DNA of 64,000 nucleotides from contig CAJFCV020000004.1 in assembly GCA_904066235.2 (NCBI GenBank), positions 1,674,001 through 1,738,000 on the forward strand, read 5' to 3'. The notes beneath the pieces are model-generated. The model searched no databases, was not told the DNA's origin, and saw nothing but the letters and a program-made list of their open reading frames with translations. Origin of the DNA: Bursaphelenchus xylophilus (Eukaryota > Nematoda > Chromadorea > Rhabditida > Aphelenchoididae). Both the position numbers and the translations under genes were made by a program. This document shows, one piece after another, positions 1-11,256 of this stretch (the stretch's first letter is position 1; the number at the start of each line of letters is the position of its first letter).

Positions 1-281
1 TATATCGAGTTTAAAACCCGCAGAGAAATATTTGTCCCTCAAATTGTATGTGTATTTAAACCCAAAAATTTTACTCCCCCTTTTACTGCCACTACAATTA
101 TCCAGGCTTAAAAAACTACCCCCTTTTCTCCCCTACTCTATTTTTAATCCTGTTTATAATGAGATACATAGAGGTCATTTGTATTATTAGAGTCCAATTC
201 TACGAATACATTTTCAATTTTCATTAAAGGGCAATTAGGAGAAAAGTACAGCGAATTACAGAGGAAAATGTAAGCGAATAT

Positions 282-442
282 CAGTCTGCCGGGAAAATAG
301 TGGCATCAGAATCGTCCATCATCACTTTGCGACGACTAGCGGCAGCTGGAAATTTGGTGCGCAATCAACCCCTTTTTTCGAAAAAACGAAATATTTTGCT
401 GCGACTGACAAATTGTAAGCCATTATTTTCCCCTACAGACTG
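282..442. repeat. M3 palindromic element, copy 1
   Basis: The ends are inverted: CAGTCTGCCGGGAAAATA on the left and its near complement ending in ACAGACTG on the right. The interior is partly palindromic. It belongs to the subfamily with the internal 'aaatttggtgc' stretch, shared with the copy at 44013-44405. Confidence 0.75.
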
Positions 443-481
443 AACGAAAGTGGTAGACGCGAGACAAAAGTTTCGCCTGCT

Positions 482-735
482 ACAGTGACGGACCTGATCC
501 AGTGGCAGAAAACGTACCATTTTGCATCCGGGAAGTATCAAAAATGCAGCAAAATACCTCCCTCACTAAGTGAAAAAAACTGGAATTTCAAAAGCGCGCA
601 TGTTGTTTTTGTAAGGGGAAGGGCTCGCTCTTCAAACCGGACTTTTTTCACTTGGAGAGGGAGGTATATTTTGCCACATTTTTGATACTTTTCGGATGCG
701 AAATGGAACGTTATTTACCACTGGTAAGGCCCCTA
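482..735. repeat. M1 palindromic MITE, copy 1
   Basis: The left arm begins ACAGTGACGGACCTGATCC and is followed by the family landmarks ACCATTTTGCATCCGGG and TACCTCCCTC. The right arm repeats these in inverted orientation, with a decayed outer end. The centre carries the usual GC-rich 'gcgcgc' linker. There is no coding capacity. Confidence 0.8.
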
Positions 736-1280
736 GGTGGAATCAAAAATTTGGATCACCGGAATTTAAAAAAAAAACTGTTATAACGTCCGAGTATTGA
801 AGCGACATGGGATGTAAATTTGCATGGCTTATTCTTGACGACTGATTAACACGTGTGGAAAATTTCATGAAATTTGGAAAAGAACTCTCCGAGATATGAT
901 CAAAAAATGGGGTGAAACTAAAAACTTGCGCCCTGTAGAACTGTAAGTTGTCCTCTCTAGCCGAAATCATGACAAAGATGCCAACTCATATAACTTTTAT
1001 TTTGACAAGGACCTTTTGGAAGGCGGCCAAAGAGAAGAATGCAAAATGAGCAAAGCTGGCACCGGGCTAGAGCAAGGCTCGGTAATCAATCATATACCGA
1101 AAACATTGGCTTGTTTCTTAAAATGTTGGCCCCCAATTGTCCGGCCAGGAATTTTTAAGGCGTCCACTTTTTGCGGATTTCTGCACCGGAAGTTCAATAT
1201 TTGAGTCACGATTGAAAGTCAGATGTTTTTCGTTTGGAAAGAAGCCAATCGGATCACAAGTTGCAAACACAAAGAAATAT

Positions 1281-1433
1281 CAGTCTGTCGGGAAAATAAT
1301 GAGCATTCTGTAGCTTGGAAAATCGCTTCGCCGCAGAGAAAACGAATTCTGTCGCGGCAAAATAAAATTGCTTTTCATTTCTGCGACGTGATTGGTGCAG
1401 TGACATCATGCTCATTATTTTCCCGACAAAATG
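1281..1433. repeat. M3 palindromic element, copy 2
   Basis: It runs from CAGTCTGTCGGGAAAATAAT to the inverted CATTATTTTCCCGACA. The family's internal sequence is present (GCGGCAAAATAAAATTGC followed by TTTCTGCGACG). Confidence 0.8.
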
Positions 1434-1489
1434 ATAACCGATTTTTGGACCGTGAATCTCGCCGGGCTCTCAAAAAAATCCTGCGCTCT

Positions 1490-1668
1490 CGGAGCGCTAT
1501 CTGTGTTCGGCGTATACTCTCTCGGCCACATAGACCGTTGGATATCTCATATGCGCCGGCAAAGCGCGAGCTAAAACTTTCAGGAGTTGCTACGTGGTCT
1601 ACGATTGACGTGTGTGCAAAGTTTAAAGAAAATCTGAGCGTCGCACTTGGAAGGCCTCCCTTGTAACT
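1490..1668. repeat. M2 TIR element, right half only
   Basis: The sequence matches the right part of the M2 family: CTCTCGG, GCAAAGCGCGAGCTAAAAC, and the terminal AATCTGAGCGTCGCACTTGG. The left half is missing. Confidence 0.65.
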
Positions 1669-1749
1669 TAAAATCAACGTTTCTCGAGCTGTAAGTGCTG
1701 TGGTATCCAGGGCGGCAAAATTTTTGTTGCAAAATCTGTTTGCAATCGC

Positions 1750-1872
1750 CAGTAAAGGCTTCAGCTACCTGCATTTTGTCAGCAAAGGCTTCAACTACTT
1801 GCCTTTTTTTGTCAGCAAGGGCTTCAGGTACCTGAATTTTTTTAGTAAAGGCTTCATCTACCTGCATTATAA
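1750..1872. repeat. Short tandem repeat, ~35 bp unit, about four copies
   Basis: The unit AGTAAAGGCTTCAGCTACCT recurs with small changes at about 1752, 1780, 1815 and 1852, separated by T-rich linkers of varying length. A + frame reads through it (SKGFxYL repeats), but nothing else supports coding. Confidence 0.6.
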
Positions 1873-2439
1873 ATGTTTCGCCCAATTCTTTTTATAAACT
1901 CCTCCACTTTCTCCCCCTTCTGGGCATTCTTTCTCCCTCCGCTAATCGTTATGAAATCCGGCTCCAAAAAAAAATAATTTCAGCTCGTGACATTCGCGTT
2001 CTTTCCTTGGCAATAACAAGTATTTTTTCGAGTGGAAGCGATTTGTTTATACGCCGTTTTAAACAAAAAAAATTGCGAATAACAATAAGTTCTCGGGCGG
2101 TTTCAAGTGCCATTTCCCCGCTGACCAATCGGACCAATGGGATTTTTAAGGGGCGAGAGAATGGCCGGGACCCTCGGAAGAGGCGAGAGAAGAGAGCAAG
2201 AGCATAGTAAACTCGATTATAGCGTGACAAACATGTTTGTAGGAAAACATGAAACTGGATTTGGTAAACGTAATAATGTAAAGAGTATAGCGCAAATGTC
2301 ACGCGGGCTCAATTGCAATATAGATTAACAATAAGTACTAGGGTTGTTAATTGGACCGGTTGCTTCAAGATGACGCAAAAATGCGTCAGATTGCCGTCAT
2401 TTTCGTCATTTTGGCGACTTTTCCGACAAGCTTGAATGG

Positions 2440-2597
2440 ATGTCGGAAAAGTTGCCAAGAAAAAGTCACGAGCACTGTCGCATCAAAAATCGCTTTGTCG
2501 CCGCGAACGAACTGTGTCGCGACAAAATCAAATAGCTTTTCACTTCAGCGACCCGATTAGCGCAGCAACATTGATTATTTTCTCGACAACCTGATTT
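2440..2597. repeat. M3 palindromic element, degenerate copy 3
   Basis: It has the family interior (GTGTCGCGACAAAATCAAAT, CACTTCAGCGACCCGATTAG) and the right end ATTATTTTCTCGACAACCTG. The left terminus is decayed. Confidence 0.6.
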
Positions 2598-2799
2598 GGG
2601 ACCAAATTTTAGCCTACTCACAATCGCAGGATTTTTTATCCGCCTGGAGGGTTGAAGAAAGCAATCGGTTTTGATGCCATTACCAAGCACATGAACCGAA
2701 AGAGAAATGATGAGAATTGGGAGGGGAATCTGGTACAAAAAATGAGATCAAGGCTTCAAAAAATGACATCAAATACTCGAGATGTAATATCACTACCTT

Positions 2800-2935
2800 G
2801 AAAATAATCGAGCACAATATCGCATCGAAAATCGCCTAGAAAATGAATTGTGTTGCAACAAAACCATTTTTTTTCACTTCAGAAACTCGATCGGCGAAGC
2901 GACATTGCCCTCATTATTTATTTCCCCGACATCCT
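2800..2935. repeat. M3 palindromic element, degenerate copy 4
   Basis: The interior reads GAAAATGAATTGTGTTGC, then CACTTCAGAAACTCGATC, and the right end is a diverged CCCCGACA. Both termini are eroded. Confidence 0.55.
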
Positions 2936-3578
2936 GGTATTTTTTGGGATGATGACGCATGGCTGTTTAACCTGTGGAGCCCGACATGTTCGGTTATTTC
3001 TGGACTCACTAACAAGTGTTCCGTCTTTACAGCATTCATTAAAGCTAGGCCATCCATTTTGACTTTTGGGCCGCGCTCATTCATCATCCCTTCTGTTTGG
3101 AGGTCAAATTTAATCCGCGGCAGATCTGGTCGCGAGATAAATCTCGCAAAAGTTGATTAAAACGCCACAAGTCATCTCAAAGTATCTCTACAGTACCTCC
3201 GAGCCCCGTATTTTACAAATCACTCGAAAAAAAAATTTTTTGAAAAAAGTAAAAATTAGAAAACTTCCAGCCCTAAGGCGCTTTCAAAATGAGGACGACT
3301 AGGTCGCAATATCTATTTCGAAGTTAATTAAAAACAGAAAAAAGGTCCGCACTGCCCTAAAAATAATTGCCAAAGCCCGCGTTCTTTGGCCTTCGCGGAG
3401 ACAATAAACCTGACTAATGCGCAATGCAATTTAATTTATTCCCGCTGCAAAGGGATTTACTTTACGATTGGAAGAGGAGTTGTACGTGCATTGCAAGAAA
3501 TGAGGTCTTATGGGGGTGTGATGCTTTGGAGAGTCTCGCTAGATATTAGTATTTTCATGAAAATGAAAACAGTAATAT

Positions 3579-3728
3579 CAGTCTGTTGGGAAAATAATGA
3601 GCATTCTGCCGGGTCGAAGAACGCATCGCCGCCAAGAAAATGAATTGTGTCGCGGAAAAATTAATTTTTTAACTTCAGCGATACGATGGGTGACGCGACA
3701 TTGTGACCATTATTTTTCCGACAGACTG
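3579..3728. repeat. M3 palindromic element, copy 5
   Basis: It runs from CAGTCTGTTGGGAAAATAAT to the inverted ATTTTTCCGACAGACTG. Both ends are intact and the interior is of family type. Confidence 0.8.
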
Positions 3729-4229
3729 ATAGTACAGAGTCCTTCAAGAAACGCGGAGGAAAGTCGGAGCCTATAACCAGAGGTTGCCACGGCTCCGGCT
3801 CCGAGCCGGGAGCCAGAGCGAGGTTTCTCAGCGTTCATAACGGTAAAAATTTCATGATCTTGTTAAACCAAATTGCTTGAAAAATACTGGAAAGGACGTG
3901 TGGCATACGACTTTGCTGCAAAAACGTTGGGTGTATGATCTCTGGCACTAATAACTTTTATTTCTGGAAAACGCGCGGGAGCCGGGATTCGGAGCCGGAG
4001 ACCCTTTTAAACTTTGCACGGGAGCCGGGAGCGGAAATTTTGATAGTGGCAATCTCTGCTATAACTTCCGGCGGGGATGGCACAAAGACTTCGTTTTTGG
4101 AATATGTATCTCTAAGCGACACTAATTTTTTCTATAAGATAACAAGATTTTAAAATCAAAACCGATGTTGCTGCGACCTTTTGAAGTGAACCCGTTTTAC
4201 CCCAGAAACCGGGGATACTGACATGCAAC

Positions 4230-4235
4230 TTTATT
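4230..4235 (-). terminator. Polyadenylation signal of the collagen gene
   Basis: AATAAA on the minus strand, about 45 nt beyond the collagen stop codon. Confidence 0.6.
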
Positions 4236-4278
4236 TTAATCTGAAAGGCATTGAAAAATCCTAAAATCAAAAGAACAT

Positions 4279-5244
4279 TCATCCCTGAGTTCGGTACTTT
4301 CTTCTTCTTCTTATTCTTCTTCTTTTCTTATATCCCTGGTTCCCCGCTGCTGCTGGTTTATTGAATCCAGATGGCGGCGCAGCATTTCCACTATATCCAT
4401 TCCCAGCGGCGGCGGTACCAGTTCTCGCCGGGCACGGGCAATACGCAGCATCTTGTCCGGGTGCTCCCGGTGTCCCGTCAGTTCCCGGTTGTCCAGGTTG
4501 ACCATCTTGGCCCGGAGCGCCAGGGAAACCAGGAGGTCCAGGAGGGCCTGGAGGTCCCGCTGGAGGAGATGAGCCATTTTGTCCTGGCGTTCCTGGCGAT
4601 CCGGCCGGGCCAGCTGGACCCTTCGGGCCTGGAAGCGGACTTGATCGTTGGCCGTCTTGCCCAGGCGGCCCGGGTGTTCCGGGATTGCCAGGAGCCCCAT
4701 CGTTTCCGGCATCGCCTGCTGGACCGGCTTCTCCAGGCAATCCGGGTTGTCCAGGAAAACCAGCTTCACCCGGTGCTCCGTCATCTCCAGGCTGTCCTAC
4801 GGGGCCGTCAGGTCCGGCTGGACCCGGAGGGCCTGCAGGACATTGAACACAGCCGGCTTCCAAGTGCTCCGCAAGCTCCACTCCAACTGTTCCGGCCTGC
4901 CCGGGCTCGCCGTCCGTTCCATCTTCTCCGGGAGTCCCCGGAGTTCCTGGAGGGCCTGGAGGGCCGGCGGGACACGCTGGCTGCGCACCACAGCCGCATT
5001 CGGCTTGACGTTTGTTCCTGCCAACGAGATGAGAGAACGATGGAGATGGCAGTGACTGTTGACTGTAAAATAACATGTTCTGCCAAGCGTCGTTGCTGGT
5101 CACGCGGAAATCACTGATGTCTTCCATGATTTCGCTGAACAAAGAGTTTATATCTCGCAGAATGAGGCCGCAAGTGACCAAAGAAGCAATGATTGCAACG
5201 GCCGAGGCGGAGGCCGCAAAGGTTATTGCGGCTTTGCTGGACAT
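4279..5244 (-). CDS. Nematode cuticle collagen, single exon
   Basis: The product (321 aa) is a structural collagen of the cuticle, secreted by hypodermis and assembled as trimers. Residues about 1-55 form the nematode cuticle-collagen N-terminal domain: the start is [18 protein letters not shown], with a membrane-spanning or uncleaved signal segment to about residue 30. A subtilisin-type processing site (RNKRQ) follows near residue 80, and then a CGCGAQPAC cysteine cluster. Gly-X-Y blocks follow, interrupted by a second Cys pair (CVQC). The tail holds a third Cys pair (CPC) and ends in a very basic [11 protein letters not shown] stretch. I chose the internal ATG at 5244 because the family domain starts there; the frame stays open upstream to 5307 without similarity. 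Codons are G/C-rich compared with the surroundings, as expected for Gly-Pro repeats. The antisense frames (4371-5117 and others) are shadows. Which numbered collagen this is I cannot tell. Confidence 0.96.
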   Translation of the reverse strand: MSSKAAITFAASASAVAIIASLVTCGLILRDINSLFSEIMEDISDFRVTSNDAWQNMLFYSQQSLPSPSFSHLVGRNKRQAECGCGAQPACPAGPPGPPGTPGTPGEDGTDGEPGQAGTVGVELAEHLEAGCVQCPAGPPGPAGPDGPVGQPGDDGAPGEAGFPGQPGLPGEAGPAGDAGNDGAPGNPGTPGPPGQDGQRSSPLPGPKGPAGPAGSPGTPGQNGSSPPAGPPGPPGPPGFPGAPGQDGQPGQPGTDGTPGAPGQDAAYCPCPARTGTAAAGNGYSGNAAPPSGFNKPAAAGNQGYKKRRRIRRRRKYRTQG

Positions 5245-5360
5245 CCTAAAAGTGAACCAATTTTTACATAAGACGGAACGAGAGAATGCAGAAGGAAGTT
5301 GGTGCAAATTGAAGCAGGAAATTTTTAAAATACATAAAAAAATTTATCGTCGCGACTATT

Positions 5361-5835
5361 GCAACCACTTTGCGGGCAGCCATCTTTTACCGATTTGAAG
5401 TACCATTTCTCTACCGTAATCAGAAATGAAAAATATAGTAGCCGCAGCGGGCGCCGCAACTCTTGCGTTAAACCATTTTGCAGGCAGCAAACCTTTACCG
5501 ATTAGAAGTACCATTTTTTTACCGTAATCTATATACGCAGTATGATGCAAATTTTGCATTGGGAGCTCCCTGACACAGATAAGCACAGGAATCTATTACA
5601 TTCATCTACTGCTTTCAAAGTTATGAGAGTTTGTTTTCAAAAAATGGTTTCTCAACCTATAGAAATGCCGGATAACCTTATGGTAGCTATTCAAGCCACC
5701 TATACATCTGGAAACTTAATTCGCAACATCTTACTGCCAAATTTATCGTTAGAATTTCCTGTTGTAAGCAAATGTTGGCTCCAAATATGCCCGCAGAATC
5801 TCCGTGGTTCTCCTAGCTGCCCGCAAAGTGGTTGC
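5361..5835. repeat. TIR element (M7), 475 bp
   Basis: The perfect 20-bp ends GCAACCACTTTGCGGGCAGC (5361-5380) and its reverse complement (5816-5835) bound the element. A sub-terminal copy of the same end ('accattttgcaggcagc') lies at about 5473-5490. A diverged, inverted relative is at 47640-48010. The + ORF at 5542-5952 (136 codons) starts inside the element and runs past its end, so I do not call it a gene. Confidence 0.8.
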
Positions 5836-6671
5836 TCTCAAGTGTGGGTCCGGCAAAAAAATGACCTTCTTAGAAATTTGCAGGAAGTTCCAAAAACTGC
5901 CAGTAATACAAAATTTCAGCAACTATTTATCAGCAGCCTACGGATAATTTGAAAGAAACGGTTTTGTCAGCAAAATCAAACCACTTATATACCATCTCAA
6001 ATCTTCTCCAATATCTGTTCAACAAAAGACAACCTATAGTTTGCAATGGATTTACTGTTCCAAACAACCAACTGTAACTGTGACCCGAACAAACCATTTT
6101 TATATCCGAAGTTTCCTTGTTTTTCTCGGTTTTTTTTGTTGATGAATCTTAAATTTGCTGAATTAAAGGTGAGTGTCATACGTATTTTAAAATTTTATAA
6201 AATAAATAATTAAATTTTCAGCTGAAAAATCGCAATTTTAAAACTTCTGTTTGCTTTTTTTCACCTTGTTCATAGTGGTATGTGCGTATATGCCATTCAA
6301 ACGAAAAGAAGATGATTTTATGAGTAAAAGCCGCTCGCTTTCCGTTTGCGTTTCGCCTCTTCCCCAGATTGTGCGTCCTTCTTTTCTCCTTCGGGATGTC
6401 CAAAGAGGAAATAGCGCGTAAAAGAATGGAGAGAAAGGCAAAAAACGGCCTTCCTTTGCCCGTAAGTCTTACAATTTAGATTTTTAGAAGTAGTAAAGCC
6501 GACCAGAACATTTTTTAATACTGTATTTTACCAAAACTTATCCTTTTTATCCCTAAAACAACGTAAATTTTCTGAAAATTCCCCCTTTTCTCTTTTTCTC
6601 TCGCCCATCGATGAACCCATTTCTTTTCCGACCCCGAAAAGGCTGACCTTCCTCGAAAAAGGCTTTTAGTT
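5836..6671. other. Intergenic stretch upstream of U2
   Basis: AT-rich unique sequence with no gene seen. The last ~70 bases (C/T-rich runs around 6590-6640, then a repeated 'cgaaaaaggc') should contain the snRNA proximal element for the U2 gene, but I cannot assign its exact position. Confidence 0.4.
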
Positions 6672-6862
6672 ATCGCTTCTCGGCCTTTTGGCTAAGATCA
6701 AAGTGTAGTATCTGTTCTTATCGGTTTAATCTCCGGTACGACTTCTATTGAAGTCATTCGAGATTAACAGATTTTTGGGACCAGCGGAGTCGTGAAGGCT
6801 TGCCTTCCGCTCTGCACGGGTCGGCCCGGTATTGCACCTACCTCCGGGAACGGCCCAGATAT
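6672..6862 (+). ncRNA. U2: U2 spliceosomal snRNA
   Basis: U2 snRNA pairs with the intron branch point in the major spliceosome. The sequence starts ATCGCTTCTCGGCCTTTTGG, the invariant U2 5' end. It continues with the branch-point recognition segment containing GTAGTATC, stem IIa/IIb, and a Sm-protein site (ATTTTTGG at about 6770). It then has the conserved 3' stem-loops, with GCACCTACCTCCGGGAACGG close to the end. The length of about 190 nt fits nematode U2. The 3' boundary is estimated from the end of stem IV. Only one copy is seen in the window; whether it is expressed depends on upstream elements I could not define. Confidence 0.96.
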
Positions 6863-8141
6863 TCTTACAATAAAAAAAAACTTCTAATGGAGGGTTTACT
6901 GCCTTGCGTAATTTATGAAAAACGTCGACGATACAGTTAGTTGAAGGTTTGTTGATCACAACAAATTTGAGAAAATTCTTGCTGTTTGGTTATTTCTCTG
7001 CACTTATAATTTATAAAATGAATTGTGAATCATGAGCGAAACGACTGATGACCACAGTGATCTAATTTTTAATTTTACGAACTGCAAGTGATGGAAGTCG
7101 CAGACGGATTTGGAAATGAAGTTGAATGGAGACATTCGGTTAGTCGAGCTCTATGTCGATTACATCGACATAAATTTTTTTTCCGCATCTCTATAAGACG
7201 ATGAAATATAGTTCTTTACCTAACGTTCAAAACGAGTCGTCTTTGGATATGTATCATATTATTATTATAAAATAAAAGGAAGAATGCACCGTTATCATGT
7301 TCTTTAATTGTTGCACAAGCATTGGGCCTTCGTATCAATGCCTGAAAGTTCTAGCTAGCGTTTTGCAGAGAGAGCTGAAATACTCGACGATATTTCCCTG
7401 CAAGGGAGCATTCAAAGTGTGGAGCGCAATCAGAGGAAAAATCTAGCCATACCTCGGCCAAGTTCGTATAGAAAGAACAGATTTTCATGGTCGCAAAAGC
7501 ATGTCGCAAAAATCACTTCAGCAACTTTCCGGACGGACTAGGATCGCTTTTTCGAAAAGAGCTCCACAAAAGGCCTCCCCTAAAAATTCGAATCGTCTTC
7601 GCCGCGTAATGAATGCTTCTCTTTTTTGGTGGGGGATTCGAAAAGCAATTTTTTATGGAAGACAGAATCACTCGGCCCCCCTCCTCGCGCCGGGTTTTTG
7701 ACCATTTTTGATCGAACGGCTACTGGGACCCATGAGCTCTCACTTCCAGGTCGTGTCCATGCGAAAAGCAAATAGACCCACGGCGATCGCGGTTTGGCCC
7801 GCCGGCTGCAACCCCAAGGCTACGTCGAGCCGATTACCCGACTTTACGCGGCCTGCAGACAACTTGTACTTTGGAGGAATTTTTGAATGGGGCCAAGGAG
7901 TTTCTTTCTTTTTTTCTCACCCCTTCCTCCACGCGGATTTTGGGGTACGTTGAGCAGGTTGTAGTTCAAAAACCTTTAATGATTCGATGAGGGCGGGAGG
8001 TATTTATTTTTTTATTTTTGGATAATATTGAAAAAAACGACAGTTGGATACAAATGTGACAATTTTTGTTTTTTTAAGATCTTCAAATAAGGGTGATCTC
8101 TGTAATTTTTGTACACAAAGCCCAGGACTTGTAAACTTTTG
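6863..8141. other. Intergenic stretch, no supported gene
   Basis: Several frames of 60-80 codons exist (7501-7701, 7580-7771, 7708-7953), but none has a splice structure, a signal peptide or similarity I recognise. The block at 7690-7870 is noticeably GC-rich compared with its surroundings. AATAAA-like sequences are present without an upstream gene. Confidence 0.4.
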
Positions 8142-8446
8142 TGTGTCCAGAAAATGTGTCACGATGACAAGCCTTTAAAATTCGTCAGTGTAATAAAAAG
8201 CAGCTCTATATGGCCAGCAGTACTACTTAGAGTGCCCACAAAAAAATTGAGGCCCCAAAAACTGGTCCATGCGCAATTTGGATGACGGATTTTCTGGATT
8301 TTTTTTGAATTTTCCAGGATTTTTTGAATTGCAAGCCCAAAAATTTCTTAACGTTCTCTAGCGAGCTATTCAAGCCGTATACAGCCATTATTTATACACC
8401 TGACACATTTTAAACTAGTGTCATCGTGACACATTTTCTGGACACA
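8142..8446. repeat. TIR element (M6), 305 bp
   Basis: The ends are TGTGTCCAGAAAATGTGTCA on the left and its inverted complement at 8422-8446. The match continues to 27 bp (through CGATGAC). A related interior piece (CCAGAAAATCCGTCATCCA-type sequence) occurs inverted at about 40550-40580, next to another GTGTCACGATG end. Confidence 0.75.
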
Positions 8447-9899
8447 AAAATATTTAGAAATCCCGAGGCATACTTGGCTTTTTATAAGCCAGAAATTACA
8501 TGCTTATGAAAGTTTAAGCTCATTGTACACAAACTTAGCCGAGATATTCAACGATTGAAGAGAGACTATGAGAAATGAAGAGAGCAGTTAGAAAAAACCC
8601 GTTTTTTGGCTATATCTTTGTGAATTTTGCATGGAAAGTGTTGATTTTCTGGGAAAACGTTTTGCTTTTTAGTCGAAATCAAAAAACTGGAAGCCTTTCA
8701 TGGCAAAAATCGAAAAAACTGGGATTTTCGTCAACTTTCGGGCAAAAAATCTCGAGTTTTTCTCTAAAACGCATACTCAAAAGTCTGAAAAAATTTCGGA
8801 AAAATTAGTTTCTAAATTTTGGAAAAGATTTTTTAAAATCTGAGCATCGCACTTTGAGCATTTTCCCCATGAATTTTTGCCAATTGTCATCAAAACATGC
8901 ACTTCCCAGTTACTTTCCACACTTTTTACTATGCTTGTTTTTCCAATCTACTGCCTAGTCTACCCTCGCCAGACGTCCACTACTTCTCGCCCATGCACTA
9001 ATTGTAAACGCATAACGGATGGGTTTTAAAATTGCTCGTTTTTATTTACTTCATTCGAAAAAAATCGTTGGGGAAGAAGCCCGCGTTTTCGAATCAAAAT
9101 AAAACAAAAAAAAGTTTGTCGCTTTATTAGGGGAAAAAACGGAGAGATTGAAAATTGAGAAGAAGACCGTCAAAGATTTCTTTCATCAAGAGCAAATTGA
9201 AGGGAGAAGGAAATTTCTTGGGGTTTAATCGACGGAAATTTTCGGTTTTTGAACTTTCCTGGAATCTCGAGGGATTCTTGTCGCGTAATCGAGCGTTTTT
9301 GGCTGTGTGGAAAGAGTAAAGGGGGTCTTTATGGTCAATAGAAAGTTCCACTTTGATAAGTTGTAATGCACAGCATTCCGAGGTTTTTTGCCGCCACCGA
9401 TCGGTGTCGATTTTCGCTCAAAATGACAACAGGGCTGCGCGCCTCGGCTGATAACTAGCTAGCCCAAAAATTAAAAAGAGTAAAAATTGATATCCAGATA
9501 GAGGGAAAAAAGACCTATCCAATGATATAAATAGGTCCTATTGACTCTCTCCCCACAACGATCTTTTTCGCCTACAAAAATTACAATTTTTTTTGTTTAT
9601 TCATGGATAAATGCACTTTATGAGGGCATAATTTAAAAAAATGGTACCACTCGATAGCAAATCGCCTCTTCTATAACATATCCAAAAATAAGGGAAATTC
9701 TGGCCCTTAGGCCACTACAAAATCCAAAAAATAGCGTATTTTGCGTGTTTTTGCATATTTTTCGGGATTTTTTGCACCGGATGCACAAAAATGAAAAATC
9801 GTTATGAAATCGTTAAGGAAAGATTATAATGTAATAGAAGAATTGGTCAAAATGTGACACTCAGATTTTGATGATTTTGATCAAGTTTTGAAAAATTTT
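8447..9899. other. AT-rich intergenic stretch without a gene
   Basis: Fragments resembling the M2 interior appear near 8560-8830 (gagagcagttagaaaaaacccg). The remainder is unique AT-rich sequence. The frames at 8575-8808 and 9127-9351 are Lys/Phe-rich low-complexity translations and are not called. Confidence 0.4.
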
Positions 9900-10240
9900 A
9901 CAAGGAATGTATTCCCATGTGCGACGCTCAGAGTTTCTTTAAAATTTTCACACCCATCTGGCATAGGCTACATATCAATTCCTGAAAGTTTTGTCGCCGG
10001 GATATTGAACGATCTTTGCTGCAGAGAGAGTACGCAAAAAGCGGAGAGCAGTCAGAAGGAAAAACAGTTTTTGGTCATGTCTATGCCAGTTTTGCGCTGA
10101 AAAAATAGATTTTTTAAAGAAATATTGCCGTCTACGGTAGAAATAGGCGTGAAATTTGTTTTGCGCCGAAATTTGTCAAAAAAGTGTCGCAGCTTTGCCG
10201 AAATCCGATATAAATTTGCGCCAAGCTTCATTAAAACCTA
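9900..10240. repeat. M2 TIR element, truncated copy
   Basis: The left end is a diverged GTGCGACGCTCAG. The interior shows the family's gcagagagagtacgc and ggagagcagtcag landmarks. The right side is cut where the next copy begins at 10241, so the second copy may have inserted into the first. Confidence 0.65.
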
Positions 10241-10692
10241 ACAGGGGAAGTACTCCAAGTGCGACGCTCAGATTTTCTTTAAATTTTGCACACACGTCGG
10301 GTATGGACTAAATATCAATTCCTGAAAGTTTTAGATCGGGCTTGGCGGCCGCCGCCGAGATATCGAGCGATTTTTGCCGCCGAGAGAGAACGCTAAACGT
10401 GGAGAGCGGTCATAGAGAAACCCGCTTTTTGGCTATAAGCTTGGCAGTTTCGTGCGGAAAAATTTGATTTTTTGTAGAAACATTATCCTCTATGGTAGAA
10501 ATAGGCATGAAACTTTTCGTCACAAAATACGGCAAAAAGTGTCAAATTTTCGCCGATTTTCGATCTAAAAATCCCGGTTGTTTCTGCAAAGCGCGAGCTA
10601 GGATTCTCGCATATATCTTAGAAAAAATTGTTCTAAATTTGCGCCAAGTTTCATCAAAATCTGAACGTCGCACTTGGGGTACTTCCCCTGTA
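10241..10692. repeat. M2 TIR element, full copy
   Basis: It runs from ACAGGGGAAGTACTCCAAGT to the inverted ACTTGGGGTACTTCCCCTGT. Both arms continue inverted for about 45 bp (GCGACGCTCAGATTTT / AAAATCTGAACGTCGC), and the whole element has weak dyad symmetry. There is no transposase frame. Confidence 0.85.
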
Positions 10693-10837
10693 ATTTTTTT
10701 TTAAGAAATTCGAGGTCCCTGTTGACAAAAAATTTTTAATTAAAAAAAAACTGACGGAAGCTATGAACTTTGACTAGCGTAAATGCTAATAGCTTTCTTG
10801 ATTCTCCTATTTTTTGCAGCCAAAATTTTTTTTCTAT

Positions 10838-10978
10838 CCGTCTGTCGAGAAAATAACGAGCACAAAGTCGCATCGCTAAATTGAAAAGCAATTTGATTTT
10901 GTCGCGACACAATTGATTTTCTCAGCGACGATGCGATTTTCGATGCGGCGGAGTGCCCATTATTTTCCCGACAGACTG
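10838..10978. repeat. M3 palindromic element, copy 6
   Basis: It runs from a TCTGTCGAGAAAATAACGAG left end to the CATTATTTTCCCGACAGACTG-type right end, with the CGCGACACAATTGATTTTC interior. Confidence 0.75.
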
Positions 10979-11256
10979 AAGTGTTTAGAAAAATTCTACA
11001 CAGTATGATTCAACGGCCTCGAAAAACATTAATTTCTGTCTGGTCCCTTCAAAGTCTTCGAAGTTTCTTGTCTGCAAACGCTGTTAAATATATTTTTATT
11101 TTTTTTCGGCTATCCTTGAGAAGCGCTGGCTAAAATTATTTGAAAAATATTTTGTAGTCCCGGCCCGACATGTCCGCAAAATTTAAAGCAATTCTACGCA
11201 TAGCACTTTCCTTGTGCACCCATCAAAAAATCATCGACTAACCTCTTTTCCAGCTA

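Larger units (their letters stand above)
1..4229. other. Repeat-rich intergenic region without a supported gene
   Basis: No open frame here has both length and coding character. The stretch contains five copies of the M3 palindromic family, one M1 copy, the right half of an M2 copy and a short tandem repeat, each listed separately. The ORFs of 100-147 codons at 1223-1677 run antisense to each other across M3 and M2 sequence and are not genes. From about 3,750 to 4,200 I see only unique AT-rich sequence and a short reiterated 'gagccgg' purine-rich patch near 3,800-4,040. Confidence 0.6.

Noticed and set aside
1223..1885. Overlapping ORFs of 100-147 codons on both strands
   Set aside because: They lie across M3, M2 and a short tandem repeat and mirror each other; they are repeat-derived.
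4371..5117. Long + strand ORFs over the collagen gene (up to 248 codons)
   Set aside because: They are antisense shadows of the Gly-X-Y coding sequence, whose GC-rich codons lack stops on both strands.
5542..5952. 136-codon ORF on the + strand
   Set aside because: It crosses the boundary of the 475-bp TIR element and has no splice signals or recognisable protein features.
7708..7953. 81-codon ORF in a GC-rich patch
   Set aside because: No homology, signal peptide or splicing context. The patch may be old coding sequence, but this cannot be supported.
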